A stretch of DNA of 64,000 nucleotides from DATMNR01 sp963702765 (GTDB lineage: Bacteria; Chloroflexota; Ktedonobacteria; Ktedonobacterales; Ktedonobacteraceae): contig CAVPEB010000034.1 in assembly GCA_963702765.1 (NCBI GenBank), positions 3,754 through 67,753 of the forward strand, written 5' to 3'. A model generated the notes under the pieces. That model was given only the letters and a program-made list of their open reading frames with translations, ran no database searches and was not told where the DNA came from. The position numbers and the translations under genes were made by a program. How positions within the stretch are numbered: the stretch's first letter is position 1; the number at the start of each line of letters is the position of its first letter. This document shows positions 8,271-16,608 of the stretch, one piece after another.

Positions 8271-9005
8271 ACCCTTCATAATGTAGCCTACGCCCCGAAT
8301 GGTCTGAATATAGCGAGGAGAACTTGGTGAATCTTCAATCTTCTCACGTAAATATCGTACATACACTTCTATGATGTTGGTTTCACCAAGAAAATCATAT
8401 CCCCAGACCTGATTGAGAATCGTTTGACGATCCAGCGCCTGCCCCACATGACTCATAAATAAATGAAGCAGATTATACTCCGTCAAAGTTAAATCAATCT
8501 GCTGGCCCGCTCGTGTGACTTCATGGGTGGTCATGTTGAGTTCTACATCTCCAACAGTAAGTAGCTGTGAATTTTCTGACATAGCGCTATGATTCAGTCG
8601 ACGGAGGATGGCTCGAATACGGGCGACCAATTCTTCGAAACTGAAAGGCTTTGTCAGATAGTCATCTGCACCTGTATTCAATCCCTCAACTCGACTACCG
8701 ACCTCGCCCTTTGCTGTGAGCAATAAAATAGGAATATCATGTGTTGTAGGGTTTGCGCGAAGACGGCGACAGACTTCCAGCCCATCCATATCAGGGAGCA
8801 TCCAATCAAGGATGATAAAGCTAGGGTTTGTTCGTTGCGCTGCAGCAATCCCATCCTCACCATCATTCGCGGCTACTACTTCAAACCCTTCATATTTGAG
8901 ACCTAACTTGATGAGATCAATGATACTCTCTTCATCATCAATAACCAGAACGGGCGCTGGGGTTTGATTTGTTTGTTGTGCTTGTATTTGCGAATTCCGA
9001 TCCAT
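8268..9005 (-). CDS. OmpR/PhoB-family response regulator
   Basis: The 245-residue protein has an N-terminal receiver (about residues 18-135) with the acidic pair DDEE, phospho-acceptor Asp in FIILDWMLPDMDG, LLTAKGE and the K of YLTKPFSFEELVARI. A winged-helix DNA-binding domain (about 150-245) contains LTLTEYNLLHLFMSHVGQALDRQTI and YVRYLREKIEDSPSSPRYIQTIRGVGYIM. Both are complete. No histidine kinase gene is adjacent, so the partner is unknown; the large kinase at 13356 is a candidate only by proximity. AGGGGG lies upstream of the ATG. Confidence 0.9.
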   Translation of the reverse strand: MDRNSQIQAQQTNQTPAPVLVIDDEESIIDLIKLGLKYEGFEVVAANDGEDGIAAAQRTNPSFIILDWMLPDMDGLEVCRRLRANPTTHDIPILLLTAKGEVGSRVEGLNTGADDYLTKPFSFEELVARIRAILRRLNHSAMSENSQLLTVGDVELNMTTHEVTRAGQQIDLTLTEYNLLHLFMSHVGQALDRQTILNQVWGYDFLGETNIIEVYVRYLREKIEDSPSSPRYIQTIRGVGYIMKG

Positions 9006-9303
9006 CGTATGCCCCCTACTTCTCTATTTTCAGCGAGTACTACATTATAGCATGAGTTATCCATAGAAGTCGCAAAAATTACCCAGATTGCCATTTTGGG
9101 CCGTAACCTTAAAATTACCCAAGAAACGGACTATCTTCTCTAATGTTCGGCCTCTTATTTTAATATAATTTAGAATTAACTTAGAGATGTAATTTTTGTG
9201 CTGAAATACTGTAAAAACACTTGAATATTCTACTGGTTCCCGCTAAGCTTGTAGTAGTGATTGACACAGAGGAGCTTCATTCACAAGATAAGGATGATAA
9301 ACA

Positions 9304-9900
9304 ATGCAGACACAAGAATATAAAAGCATACAATCGACAGAGACAACAGATGGCGTTTTAGCGAACAAATTTCTCCTTGGAGATGAACAGGCATTTGAAG
9401 GTTTGTACAAACGTTATCGTCCAGCGTTATTCAAATTTATCTTCAATATTCTGCGAGATTATGACCTGAGTTGTGATATTTTGCAACAGGTTTTTCTTCA
9501 GTTGTACATTTCGCTGCCTACACTAAAAACGAACAAGCCGTTTAAGAGCTGGTTATTCCAGGTGGCCCGAAATCGTTGCCTGGATGAACTGAGACGTAAA
9601 CGAGTTGTGCGTTTCTCCGAATTAGATACATACAATGAAGAAGACGAGGTTGAAATGTTCACCTTTGTACAAGATCCTTGTCCTCTACCCGAAGAGATTG
9701 CAGAGCGTCATGATGTACAAGATCGTTTAATGGATGCCATCAAAAGTTTACCGCCAAGATTTCGCTCGGTTGTTTTCTTACGTTATAGCAAACAATTGAC
9801 ATTTCCCGAGATTGGAAAGACGCTTGGTATGCCCGAAGCAACAGCGAAAACATATTTTTCGCGCGCAAAACCTTTACTGCGGGCATCTTTAGCATCATAA
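9304..9900 (+). CDS. ECF-type RNA polymerase sigma factor (orphan)
   Basis: The 198-residue protein shows sigma region 2 (FEGLYKRYRPALFKFIFNILRDYDLSCDILQQVFLQLYISL, then PFKSWLFQVARNRCLDELRRK) and region 4 (LPPRFRSVVFLRYSKQLTFPEIGKTLGMPEATAKTYFSRAKPLL). A poorly conserved acidic linker of about 45 residues separates them. No anti-sigma gene follows, unlike the ECF gene at 61275; the next feature is a hairpin and a broken gene. AAGGATGA precedes the ATG at 9304. Confidence 0.88.
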   Translation: MQTQEYKSIQSTETTDGVLANKFLLGDEQAFEGLYKRYRPALFKFIFNILRDYDLSCDILQQVFLQLYISLPTLKTNKPFKSWLFQVARNRCLDELRRKRVVRFSELDTYNEEDEVEMFTFVQDPCPLPEEIAERHDVQDRLMDAIKSLPPRFRSVVFLRYSKQLTFPEIGKTLGMPEATAKTYFSRAKPLLRASLAS

Positions 9901-9910
9901 GAATAGAGAG

Positions 9911-9975
9911 TAACTACTCAGCAGGGAGTTCCAAAGGCCTTTACTGTTCACTTGGAATCCTCTGCTGAGTAGTTA
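9911..9975. terminator. Long imperfect hairpin after the sigma factor gene
   Basis: Arms 9911-9934 and 9952-9975 pair over 24 bp with a few mismatches and a 17-base loop. It lies directly after the sigma gene stop. TTTTG follows the right arm, so it can act as a rightward terminator. Confidence 0.6.
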
Positions 9976-9991
9976 TTTTGAGGGAGTTATT

Positions 9992-10370
9992 ATGCAACAA
10001 CGAGCGTCTGCTCTCTACGCTGCAATTGATATTGGAAGTAATACTATTGAGCTTCTTGTAGCACGTTGTTCCCCCAATAACGTAGAAACCATTACACATC
10101 AATCGACTATGGTGCGTCTTGGTGAGAGTGTAGACGATAAGGGGGAGATCGCGCGTGATAAATTCAAAATGGCTCCTGAAACCTTCTCTGATAGCCACTG
10201 TACTTCATCCAGAGGTTACTCCTTCGGCTGAGCAACGTTACGGATTAGAGCATTTATTGCACAGGCAGCTACATATACGTGAAGAACAGTACCAGGTTTT
10301 TCGCCAGCATTGGTATCAATTGCAGGCTCGTGACTTCCGCCGTGAGCTTCTAGATGTATTGAGCAAGTAG
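9992..10370 (+). pseudogene. Gutted Ppx/GppA phosphatase-CHAD gene
   Basis: The first 55 codons read as the start of a Ppx/GppA exopolyphosphatase (LYAAIDIGSNTIELLVARCS, MVRLGESVDDKGEIARDKF), including the first phosphate-binding loop of the actin-like ATPase fold. After about 10165 this similarity stops. A second frame (to the TAG at 10370) reads RYGLEHLLHRQLHIREEQYQ then FRQHWYQLQARDFRRELLDVL, which resembles the last helices of a CHAD domain. Ppx/GppA-CHAD fusions act on polyphosphate. About 400-500 residues expected between the two ends are absent, so this is an internal-deletion remnant. The CHAD assignment of the tail is less certain than the Ppx start. Confidence 0.65.
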
Positions 10371-10371
10371 C

Positions 10372-10932
10372 CTATCTTCTCTCTGCTTCCTCGAATGACT
10401 GATTGAGGGCTTTCACTGATTCGTGTGGATCAACAGTTTTCTTGAGTGCCTCTACCTCTGGATCAGTGCCATTATCAAGATCGGGATGGACCTGGCGTAA
10501 TTGGTCAACCATGGTAAGGAGCTTACTCATTTTCTGATCGATGATCAAGCTGACCTGTAAATCAAGTTGAGTGCGTCGTTCTGTCATCACATCTTCCCGA
10601 TTCTGGGTAATCAGGATCATTGTTGCCTGTAGCAGCGCACCAAGTGTAAGTATGCCCTGTAGCCATATGAAAGGTGGCGGGTCGAAGCTGGAAAAACCAA
10701 ATTTTATGAGCAGGGTATTGACAATAATCCAGAGTGACACAAAAGCGAGGATGATGAAGAGGAAAGCGGGTCGGCCCAGGAAATCGGTTATATCCTCTAT
10801 GGTACGTTGTTGTTTGCTTACATTTTTTTCCGCACGTCTGTGTAATTCTACTATAGTATCGATGTTCTCGTTAATCGGATCACCATCGTTGCTATCTTCT
10901 TGAGTTTGTTGTTTAGTGGGATTCTGGCTCAT
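10372..10932 (-). CDS. DUF1003 family membrane protein
   Basis: The 186-residue protein has a charged N-terminus, two membrane helices (about residues 53-73 and 87-110) with the DUF1003 pattern FLGRPAFLFIILAFVSLWI, PPPFIWLQGILTLGALLQATMILITQNR, and a cytosolic helical C-terminus (ERRTQLDLQVSLIIDQKMSKL). DUF1003 is of unknown function. The ATG at 10932 overlaps the stop of the upstream receiver gene (TGATG), so the two are translationally coupled. A TTG one codon earlier is possible but less likely. Confidence 0.85.
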   Translation of the reverse strand: MSQNPTKQQTQEDSNDGDPINENIDTIVELHRRAEKNVSKQQRTIEDITDFLGRPAFLFIILAFVSLWIIVNTLLIKFGFSSFDPPPFIWLQGILTLGALLQATMILITQNREDVMTERRTQLDLQVSLIIDQKMSKLLTMVDQLRQVHPDLDNGTDPEVEALKKTVDPHESVKALNQSFEEAERR

Positions 10933-11321
10933 CAAACAATTAACCTATGGATTGTATCAAGAAGCTTAGGCATGTCGAAGGGTTTCTTTATATATATCAT
11001 ATGTCGTTGATTGATCTCTTTTACCGGTGCGTTTACGCTGAGCATAATGGCAGGGACTTCTTCCAGGCCTTCTGTATTATGCAGCCGATCGTACAGTTCT
11101 ATGCCCTGCATGAATGGTAGCCAGTAATCGAGTATCAACAACTGTGGTTTGATATTTTTGACAAAATCAAGCGCTTCTAATCCATCCGGCACTGAGAATA
11201 CTTTATAATAGGTCTCCTGTGTAATCATTTGAATAAGTAGCTCAGAAATGATAGAGTCGTCCTCGACGAGTAAGATAGTTTTATGTATATTTTCTAAGTT
11301 TTGATTGTTCTCATTAGACAT
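10932..11321 (-). CDS. CheY-like single-domain response regulator
   Basis: The 129-residue protein is a stand-alone receiver: acidic VEDDS, phosphorylatable Asp in LLILDYWLPFMQG, a Ser at the Thr/Ser switch (IMLSVNA) and Lys in YIKKPFDMPKLLDTI. No output domain is present. ATG 11321 is preferred over 11333 because GGAG sits at the right distance before it. It is coupled to the DUF1003 gene downstream. A clear paralogue lies at 12682, on the other side of the channel gene. Confidence 0.85.
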   Translation of the reverse strand: MSNENNQNLENIHKTILLVEDDSIISELLIQMITQETYYKVFSVPDGLEALDFVKNIKPQLLILDYWLPFMQGIELYDRLHNTEGLEEVPAIMLSVNAPVKEINQRHMIYIKKPFDMPKLLDTIHRLIV

Positions 11322-11455
11322 CGCACACTCCATAAGACCAGATAGATTAAATGTTCAACAGCACTGAAGGATATGTATTCTTATCCTCTCACGTCTTAGA
11401 TAGAAGCAAAGTTTCAGATGAACTTCGTTGTGATATATTTTGAAAAACTGTCAGG

Positions 11456-11495
11456 AAAATGCCTTATGAATGCAATTACATTCATAAGGCATTTT
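11456..11495 (-). terminator. Perfect 17-bp hairpin after the channel gene
   Basis: Arms 11456-11472 and 11479-11495 are exact reverse complements around a 6-base loop. On the minus strand the stem is followed by TTTT inside the arm end. It lies 28 bases beyond the stop of the leftward channel gene and before the receiver gene. Confidence 0.65.
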
Positions 11496-11523
11496 GAAGA
11501 GTTAACCACCAGGCCCGGGTATA

Positions 11524-12438
11524 TTATTGACGGGGGTTAGTATGCGTATAAGGCGCTTGCCCCGTAGGTGTATCGTCCGAATATGGTGGTTGTGGCTGTA
11601 TATACGGTTGTTGAGCTTGAGGCTGAGCCATTGGCTGCTCTTGATACGTTTGAGCTTGAGCTTGCTGGGTTTGAGCTTGCTGATAAGCACGCATCTGGTC
11701 AGCTTGTAACTGAGTGGCTCTTGCGTCATTCCTGCTTTGCTGAGCGCTGATTTGTGAAGCAGCAGTGGCTACAGTGCCTTCACCACGAGCAAGCCATCGA
11801 CGTGCCGCCTCCTGGCCTCCCAATCCGAAGGCCAATCCGAATGCAATGGCGAGCGCAAGCACAATAGCGCCAAACAGCTCGTTAATCAAGTCAGGAGTGA
11901 TCTTTAATTGTTCAAGGGCGACGAGTGCAGCAAAGCCGATGATGGCCCAGCGGGCAATCCCAGCAAAAATGTTTGGATTGCCGATATTTGCCGAGGCAAC
12001 AGCACCACGGACCAGATCAGCAACAACAGTAGCCGCCAATGCACCCAGGAACAAAACAAGAATAGCCACAAAGACATTCGGGATGTAGGCTACCAGCTCG
12101 TTCAAAACGTTGCTAACTGCTGGAACACCAAGTGCATCTGCCGCTGGCACCAGAAAAATCAAAACAATGAACCAGTAGACAATCTTTCCTAATATGCCAG
12201 CGGTATCCATCCGCACACCCATACGTTGCTCAAAGCGCGTCAAGCCGATGCGATCTGACATACGATCGAAGCCAACCTTGCGCAGCAGAAAGGTTACTGC
12301 TCTTTCAACTAATGCCGCAATAATCAAGCCTACGATCAGAATGACCAGAAAGCCGATCAATCTGGGTATAAAGGTAAGAATGAGATTCACCGCGTTGGAC
12401 AAAGCGTTGAATAACGATGTGCCCCAATCTTGAATCAT
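11524..12438 (-). CDS. Mechanosensitive-channel-like protein (TM_helix repeat, CmpX type)
   Basis: The 304-residue protein has a first helix pair (about 15-45, FIPRLIGFLVILIVGLIIAALVERAV), a soluble segment with FDRMSDRIGLTRFE, and two more helix pairs ending in FGAIVLALAIAFGLAFGLGG, the Gly/Ala-rich helix seen in conserved TM-helix/MscS-related proteins. From about residue 230 the tail is almost pure Gln/Ala/Pro/Tyr (QAQAQTYQEQPMAQPQ), low complexity and probably disordered. No canonical MscS beta-domain is present, so the role is likely small-conductance channel or CmpX-like. AAAGGA precedes the start. Confidence 0.78.
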   Translation of the reverse strand: MIQDWGTSLFNALSNAVNLILTFIPRLIGFLVILIVGLIIAALVERAVTFLLRKVGFDRMSDRIGLTRFEQRMGVRMDTAGILGKIVYWFIVLIFLVPAADALGVPAVSNVLNELVAYIPNVFVAILVLFLGALAATVVADLVRGAVASANIGNPNIFAGIARWAIIGFAALVALEQLKITPDLINELFGAIVLALAIAFGLAFGLGGQEAARRWLARGEGTVATAASQISAQQSRNDARATQLQADQMRAYQQAQTQQAQAQTYQEQPMAQPQAQQPYIQPQPPYSDDTPTGQAPYTHTNPRQ

Positions 12439-12681
12439 TTCTTTTTAAGTCCTTTCATTGATACACTGCTCTTTAGAAAACAATCCATGATGAGCGTATG
12501 AAACGCTGCTCAGTAAAGGATAATCTAAGTCGCATTGCATAACAAGTCAACAATAAACATTTTAAGTGTATATTAAGAAATATCTAATATAGAATTAATG
12601 TAGTGGAAAAGTACAGAAATGTTACTCGTGGGAATTGGCAATGTATGTAATATATCGCCTGCTTGAGAGATCTCAGCCATT

Positions 12682-13083
12682 TTAATCTTTAATCATTGTG
12701 TCAATCGCTTCTAGAAGCTTGAACATGTCAAATGGTTTCCGTATATACTTGATTTGACGTTGATTCATCTCGCGTAGTGGTGCGTGAACGCTAAGCATAA
12801 TGGTAGGGACTTGCTCTAATCCTTCAATGTCGTGCAGCCGATCATGTAGCTCAATACCATGTGTCGTAGGCAGCCGGTAATCCAAAATCAACAGCTCCGG
12901 TTTGATATTTTTGGCAAGGTCCAGTGCTGGCGGCCCATCAGGAACCGCGAAGACCTGGTAATGGGTCTCTTGCGAAATCATTTGAACAAGTAATTCAGCG
13001 ATGGTAGTATCATCCTCTACAAGAAGGATGGTTTTGATAGGGGCTTGTATGTTCTCAAAGTGTTGATCCTGCTCATCAGGCAT
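12682..13083 (-). CDS. CheY-like single-domain response regulator, paralogue
   Basis: The 133-residue receiver closely resembles the 10932 protein (VEDDTTIAELLVQMISQETHYQVFAVPDG; LLILDYRLPTTHGIELHDRLHDIEGLEQVPTIMLS; YIRKPFDMFKLLEAIDTMI). The acidic pair, phospho-Asp and final Lys are all present. The two copies enclose the channel gene, all on the same strand, which suggests local duplication. No output domain or kinase is fused. The start has only a weak AGG site. Confidence 0.85.
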   Translation of the reverse strand: MPDEQDQHFENIQAPIKTILLVEDDTTIAELLVQMISQETHYQVFAVPDGPPALDLAKNIKPELLILDYRLPTTHGIELHDRLHDIEGLEQVPTIMLSVHAPLREMNQRQIKYIRKPFDMFKLLEAIDTMIKD

Positions 13084-13355
13084 AATTCAACCTGTCATAT
13101 CTAGCCATAGAAATGCGAAACGATAATTGACAAAGACTCTCACTTTATAATTCACGTTCTGATAAGAAGCAAAGTTTCATGAAACGGATCAGGTGTATGC
13201 ATCGTGGAATACATATAAAGGGGACGGTCTTGATTTATATAGCCAGATATGGTTATATGCGAGGAGGTATCAATTTTGGAAGTGCCATTGAGGGCTGGTG
13301 GAGTCGCGCTGGGTAGCAAAATAGAGTCGAACACGACTTATTGTTAGAGGAAGCA

Positions 13356-16130
13356 ATGGATAAACTTGAAAAAAAACACAGGGCCGAAGAAGTACCCGAT
13401 TTCGAATCAAAGCCGTATAAACAATCTTCTGAAATAGCCTCTCAAGGGAACCTTCAAAAGGATCAAGATATCCAACCTCGCCCTAAACAGAGGTGGAAGC
13501 GCCTGACTCATTGGTTAAGTTCCTCTACTATTACGCCTGAATGGGTCCCTGCACCCTGGAATCATCCTATATCAGGTTTTATCTGTGCAATTCTTATACC
13601 TTTGGTCTCAATCCTACTATCGTTACTCTTGAAGCAGATATTTCTGACGTTTGTTTTTCCAGCCACGCTCATTATCATAGCCATAGTAGTTGTGGCGTTC
13701 CTCTGGGGTCCTGGTCCAGGAATACTTGCAACCTTATGGGGAACAATCTTATTTAATTGGACAGTTCTATCACCCCAGTATAGCGTAAGCCTAAATAAAT
13801 TTCAGGATGTCTTCGAAACATGCTTTCTTCTGGCTATTGGTATCATTATGAGTCTGGCGGCGAGTCGTATTGAGCGCGTACGTCATGAGGCCGTAGCTGC
13901 CCATCTTGAAAAAGAGAGACTCGTTAGGCAATTAGAAGAAGAGAGGGATGCCCTACGCCAGGCGCAGCAACTTGCCATAGAGAGGGCGAGAGAGATCGAA
14001 GCTTTCTTTGAAGCAATAGTAGATGGTGTCTATGTCTACGATGCACAGGGTCATCTCTTGCGTATGAACACTGCGGCCCAGACTTTCAGCCAGTTACTCG
14101 GGCAACCGGAATACCTGGCACGTTCATTTCCCGAGCGCGTTTCATCCTTCACCGCACTCGACGAGCATAAGCAGCGGCTTGAAAATTCGGATTTACCACT
14201 CACACGGGTCTTGAGAGGTGAAATGCTGACAGGCTCGCAGACGAATGATACGATCTTGCTACAGCAGAACGGAACTGATATTTTAATGAATATGAGCGGG
14301 GCACCAATTCGGGATGATGAAGGTCGGATTCGGGGAGCAGTAATCGTCTCGCGCGACATCACCGAGAGGCGAAAATTGGAACTGCGCACTCACGAGGCTC
14401 TCGATGCATTGCTGGCAATGACACAGTTAATTGGGCATGGATTTGAAAATACAGATCGCACCGAAGACAAAACTCACGAACAGACAATACTTACCGCACA
14501 AGAAATTGCGAGACGCATGGCAGAATTGACACGCGATTTTCTGGGGTGTCAACGTTTGTCTTTTTCAATCATTGAACCTGATACCGAGATAATGCGTCCA
14601 ATCGCAGTAGTGGGTCTTTCTCAGGAGCAGGAACAACAGTGGTGGAGAGATCAGCCACAAGAAAGCCGACTTGTGGATAGTCCCGATCAGACTCTTGTCC
14701 AACGTCTGCAGGCGAAAGAAGTTGTGTTGTTTGATATGACCCAGCCTCCTCAGAATTCCTATCCAAACCCCTATGGAATTCGAACCATGTTGATTGCACC
14801 AATGAGCACCAGAGATCGCCTTGTTGGATTGTTGACCATGGATTATGGAGGCGCAGAGCATCTATACACTTCCGAAGAGCTTGAACTTACTGGTGCAGTT
14901 GCGAACCTGATAGCTACTATTATTGAGCGTGATCAACTTCTTCGACATCAAGCAGAGTTGCTCGCCAGCAATCAGCAGATGGCCGAGCTCATCGCGTTAG
15001 CTCATGATGCTATTATCGTACGTACCCCGGAAAGCATCATCACTTCCTGGAATCAGGGTGCCGAGCGCCTGTATGGTTGGACAGAGCAAGAGGCTATCGG
15101 TCAAGAATCGCATACATTACTTCAGACTCGCTTTCCTTATTCTCGCGATGTAACCCATAATCTACTTACACTACATGGGCAATGGGAAGTGCAACTCACC
15201 CATGTACGTCGAGACGGAACACAGGTGATTGTTGAAAGTCGCCAGGTGATTTTGAAAAACGAATCGGGCCAAACTTCTGCGATACTAGAAATAAATCGTG
15301 ATATCACTGAACGCGATCGCATGCAGCGCGAACGAGAAGAAGCACATGCGAATGAGCTGGCGTTACGCGAGGCAAATCGACGTATGGATGAGTTTCTCGG
15401 GATCGTCAGCCACGAACTCAGGACTCCACTGACCACCATCAAAGGGAATGTCCAGTTGGCAAGGTTACGTCTTCGCACTAGCTTGCGAGAAGTACCAGCG
15501 AACATGGAAGTCTTAAGGAACATGTTGGAAGAGGTACAAATGATGCTCGAACGTGCAGAACGGCAGACGAATGTGCAGAATCGCATGGTGAGCGATTTGC
15601 TGGATATCTCGCGCTTGCAGGCAGACAAACTAGAGTTGCGCCTGGTACCCTGTGACCTTGCTCCAATTGTGTTGGAGATGGTCGAGGATCAGCGCAGTAC
15701 AACTATCAAACGTGCTATCCGTTTAGAGATGCCTGAAGGAATTACCGTTCCAGTCATTGCCGATCCAGAGCGCATTGGACAGGTTATTAATAACTACTTG
15801 ACGAATGCACTGAAATACTCACAAGAAGGTCGTCCGGTGGATGTTCAATTGAAAAAAGAGGAAAATGTGGTGCGCGTCCTGGTACGAGATGAGGGCCCGG
15901 GACTTACTCCAGAAGAGCAAGTACAGGTCTGGGACCGCTTTTACCAGGTGGAGGGGATAAAGAGACAGAGAGGTTCTAGCGTGGGTCTGGGTTTAGGGTT
16001 AAATATTTGCCGGGCAATTATTGAACAGCACCAGGGTGAAGTTGGTGTGGAGAGTACAAAAGGAAAAGGATCAACGTTTTGGTTTACACTTCCATTAGCT
16101 GATCCTGATGATAAAATGGTTGAATTATAG
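13356..16130 (+). CDS. Membrane-anchored PAS-GAF-PAS sensor histidine kinase
   Basis: This 924-residue protein has four hydrophobic segments (about 65-165) of DUF4118/KdpD type, a coiled coil (RHEAVAAHLEKERLVRQLEE), a first PAS domain (about 210-340), a GAF domain (about 375-525), a second PAS domain (about 540-660), a HisKA domain with His686 in SHELRTPLTTIKG, and a complete HATPase_c domain (NNYLTNALKYS, VRDEGPGLTPEEQ, GLGLGLNICRAI). It should autophosphorylate in response to a cytosolic ligand or redox signal. ATG 13356 is chosen over TTG 13341 because GAGGAA precedes it. No regulator follows; nearby receivers at 12682, 10932 and 8268 are possible partners. Confidence 0.9.
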   Translation: MDKLEKKHRAEEVPDFESKPYKQSSEIASQGNLQKDQDIQPRPKQRWKRLTHWLSSSTITPEWVPAPWNHPISGFICAILIPLVSILLSLLLKQIFLTFVFPATLIIIAIVVVAFLWGPGPGILATLWGTILFNWTVLSPQYSVSLNKFQDVFETCFLLAIGIIMSLAASRIERVRHEAVAAHLEKERLVRQLEEERDALRQAQQLAIERAREIEAFFEAIVDGVYVYDAQGHLLRMNTAAQTFSQLLGQPEYLARSFPERVSSFTALDEHKQRLENSDLPLTRVLRGEMLTGSQTNDTILLQQNGTDILMNMSGAPIRDDEGRIRGAVIVSRDITERRKLELRTHEALDALLAMTQLIGHGFENTDRTEDKTHEQTILTAQEIARRMAELTRDFLGCQRLSFSIIEPDTEIMRPIAVVGLSQEQEQQWWRDQPQESRLVDSPDQTLVQRLQAKEVVLFDMTQPPQNSYPNPYGIRTMLIAPMSTRDRLVGLLTMDYGGAEHLYTSEELELTGAVANLIATIIERDQLLRHQAELLASNQQMAELIALAHDAIIVRTPESIITSWNQGAERLYGWTEQEAIGQESHTLLQTRFPYSRDVTHNLLTLHGQWEVQLTHVRRDGTQVIVESRQVILKNESGQTSAILEINRDITERDRMQREREEAHANELALREANRRMDEFLGIVSHELRTPLTTIKGNVQLARLRLRTSLREVPANMEVLRNMLEEVQMMLERAERQTNVQNRMVSDLLDISRLQADKLELRLVPCDLAPIVLEMVEDQRSTTIKRAIRLEMPEGITVPVIADPERIGQVINNYLTNALKYSQEGRPVDVQLKKEENVVRVLVRDEGPGLTPEEQVQVWDRFYQVEGIKRQRGSSVGLGLGLNICRAIIEQHQGEVGVESTKGKGSTFWFTLPLADPDDKMVEL

Positions 16131-16151
16131 AGGAAATGGCTCCTCTTTTGT

Positions 16152-16571
16152 TTATAAATAGACCGTCTGGTTCTGTTTGAAATTGTAGATCGCGACAATC
16201 GTGCGGCTTTCCTGCATGCTTCGTAGAAACGCTTCTCGCTTTGCTTCCTCTAATGTAGGATAGATCGTAGTAATATCCAGGTGACAGTATTTCGTATTAG
16301 GATTGATCCAGGTCCCGAGCCAAACATCAGGTTCCTGGAGATGCATGTTATTTACCTGAATGAATCGGATCAACTCTTCTGCAATATTTGCTTCTGGCGA
16401 TAGAATAGCCGTTTTCCCAGGATATTTTGGCAATCCCCAGGCGTCGATAGGATCGAGAAATTGATAGGTATTCGGATTAGTAGTCACGCCTCCTCTTTCT
16501 AATGTAGCGATTGAAACCTCAAGAATATATTTCTCGAAGGTGTATTGTTCCAACCAGGTTCTGAACTGCAT
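16152..16571 (-). CDS. Uncharacterised soluble protein
   Basis: I do not recognise this 139-residue protein. It is rich in aromatic residues and reads like a compact globular fold (TWLEQYTFEKYILEVSIATL, YQFLDPIDAWGLPKYPGKT, WLGTWINPNTKYCHLDITT, YPTLEEAKREAFLRSMQES). There is no signal peptide or membrane helix. The ORF could extend upstream to 16700, but that extension lies antisense-free inside the end of the molybdoprotein gene in another frame and is unlikely. ATG 16571 has a weak GAGAAG site. It lies just downstream of, and may be co-transcribed with, the 16609 gene. Confidence 0.6.
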   Translation of the reverse strand: MQFRTWLEQYTFEKYILEVSIATLERGGVTTNPNTYQFLDPIDAWGLPKYPGKTAILSPEANIAEELIRFIQVNNMHLQEPDVWLGTWINPNTKYCHLDITTIYPTLEEAKREAFLRSMQESRTIVAIYNFKQNQTVYL

Positions 16572-16608
16572 ACTTCTCTTGCCACCTTGCTTCTGTAGAA
16601 TATGTTGT

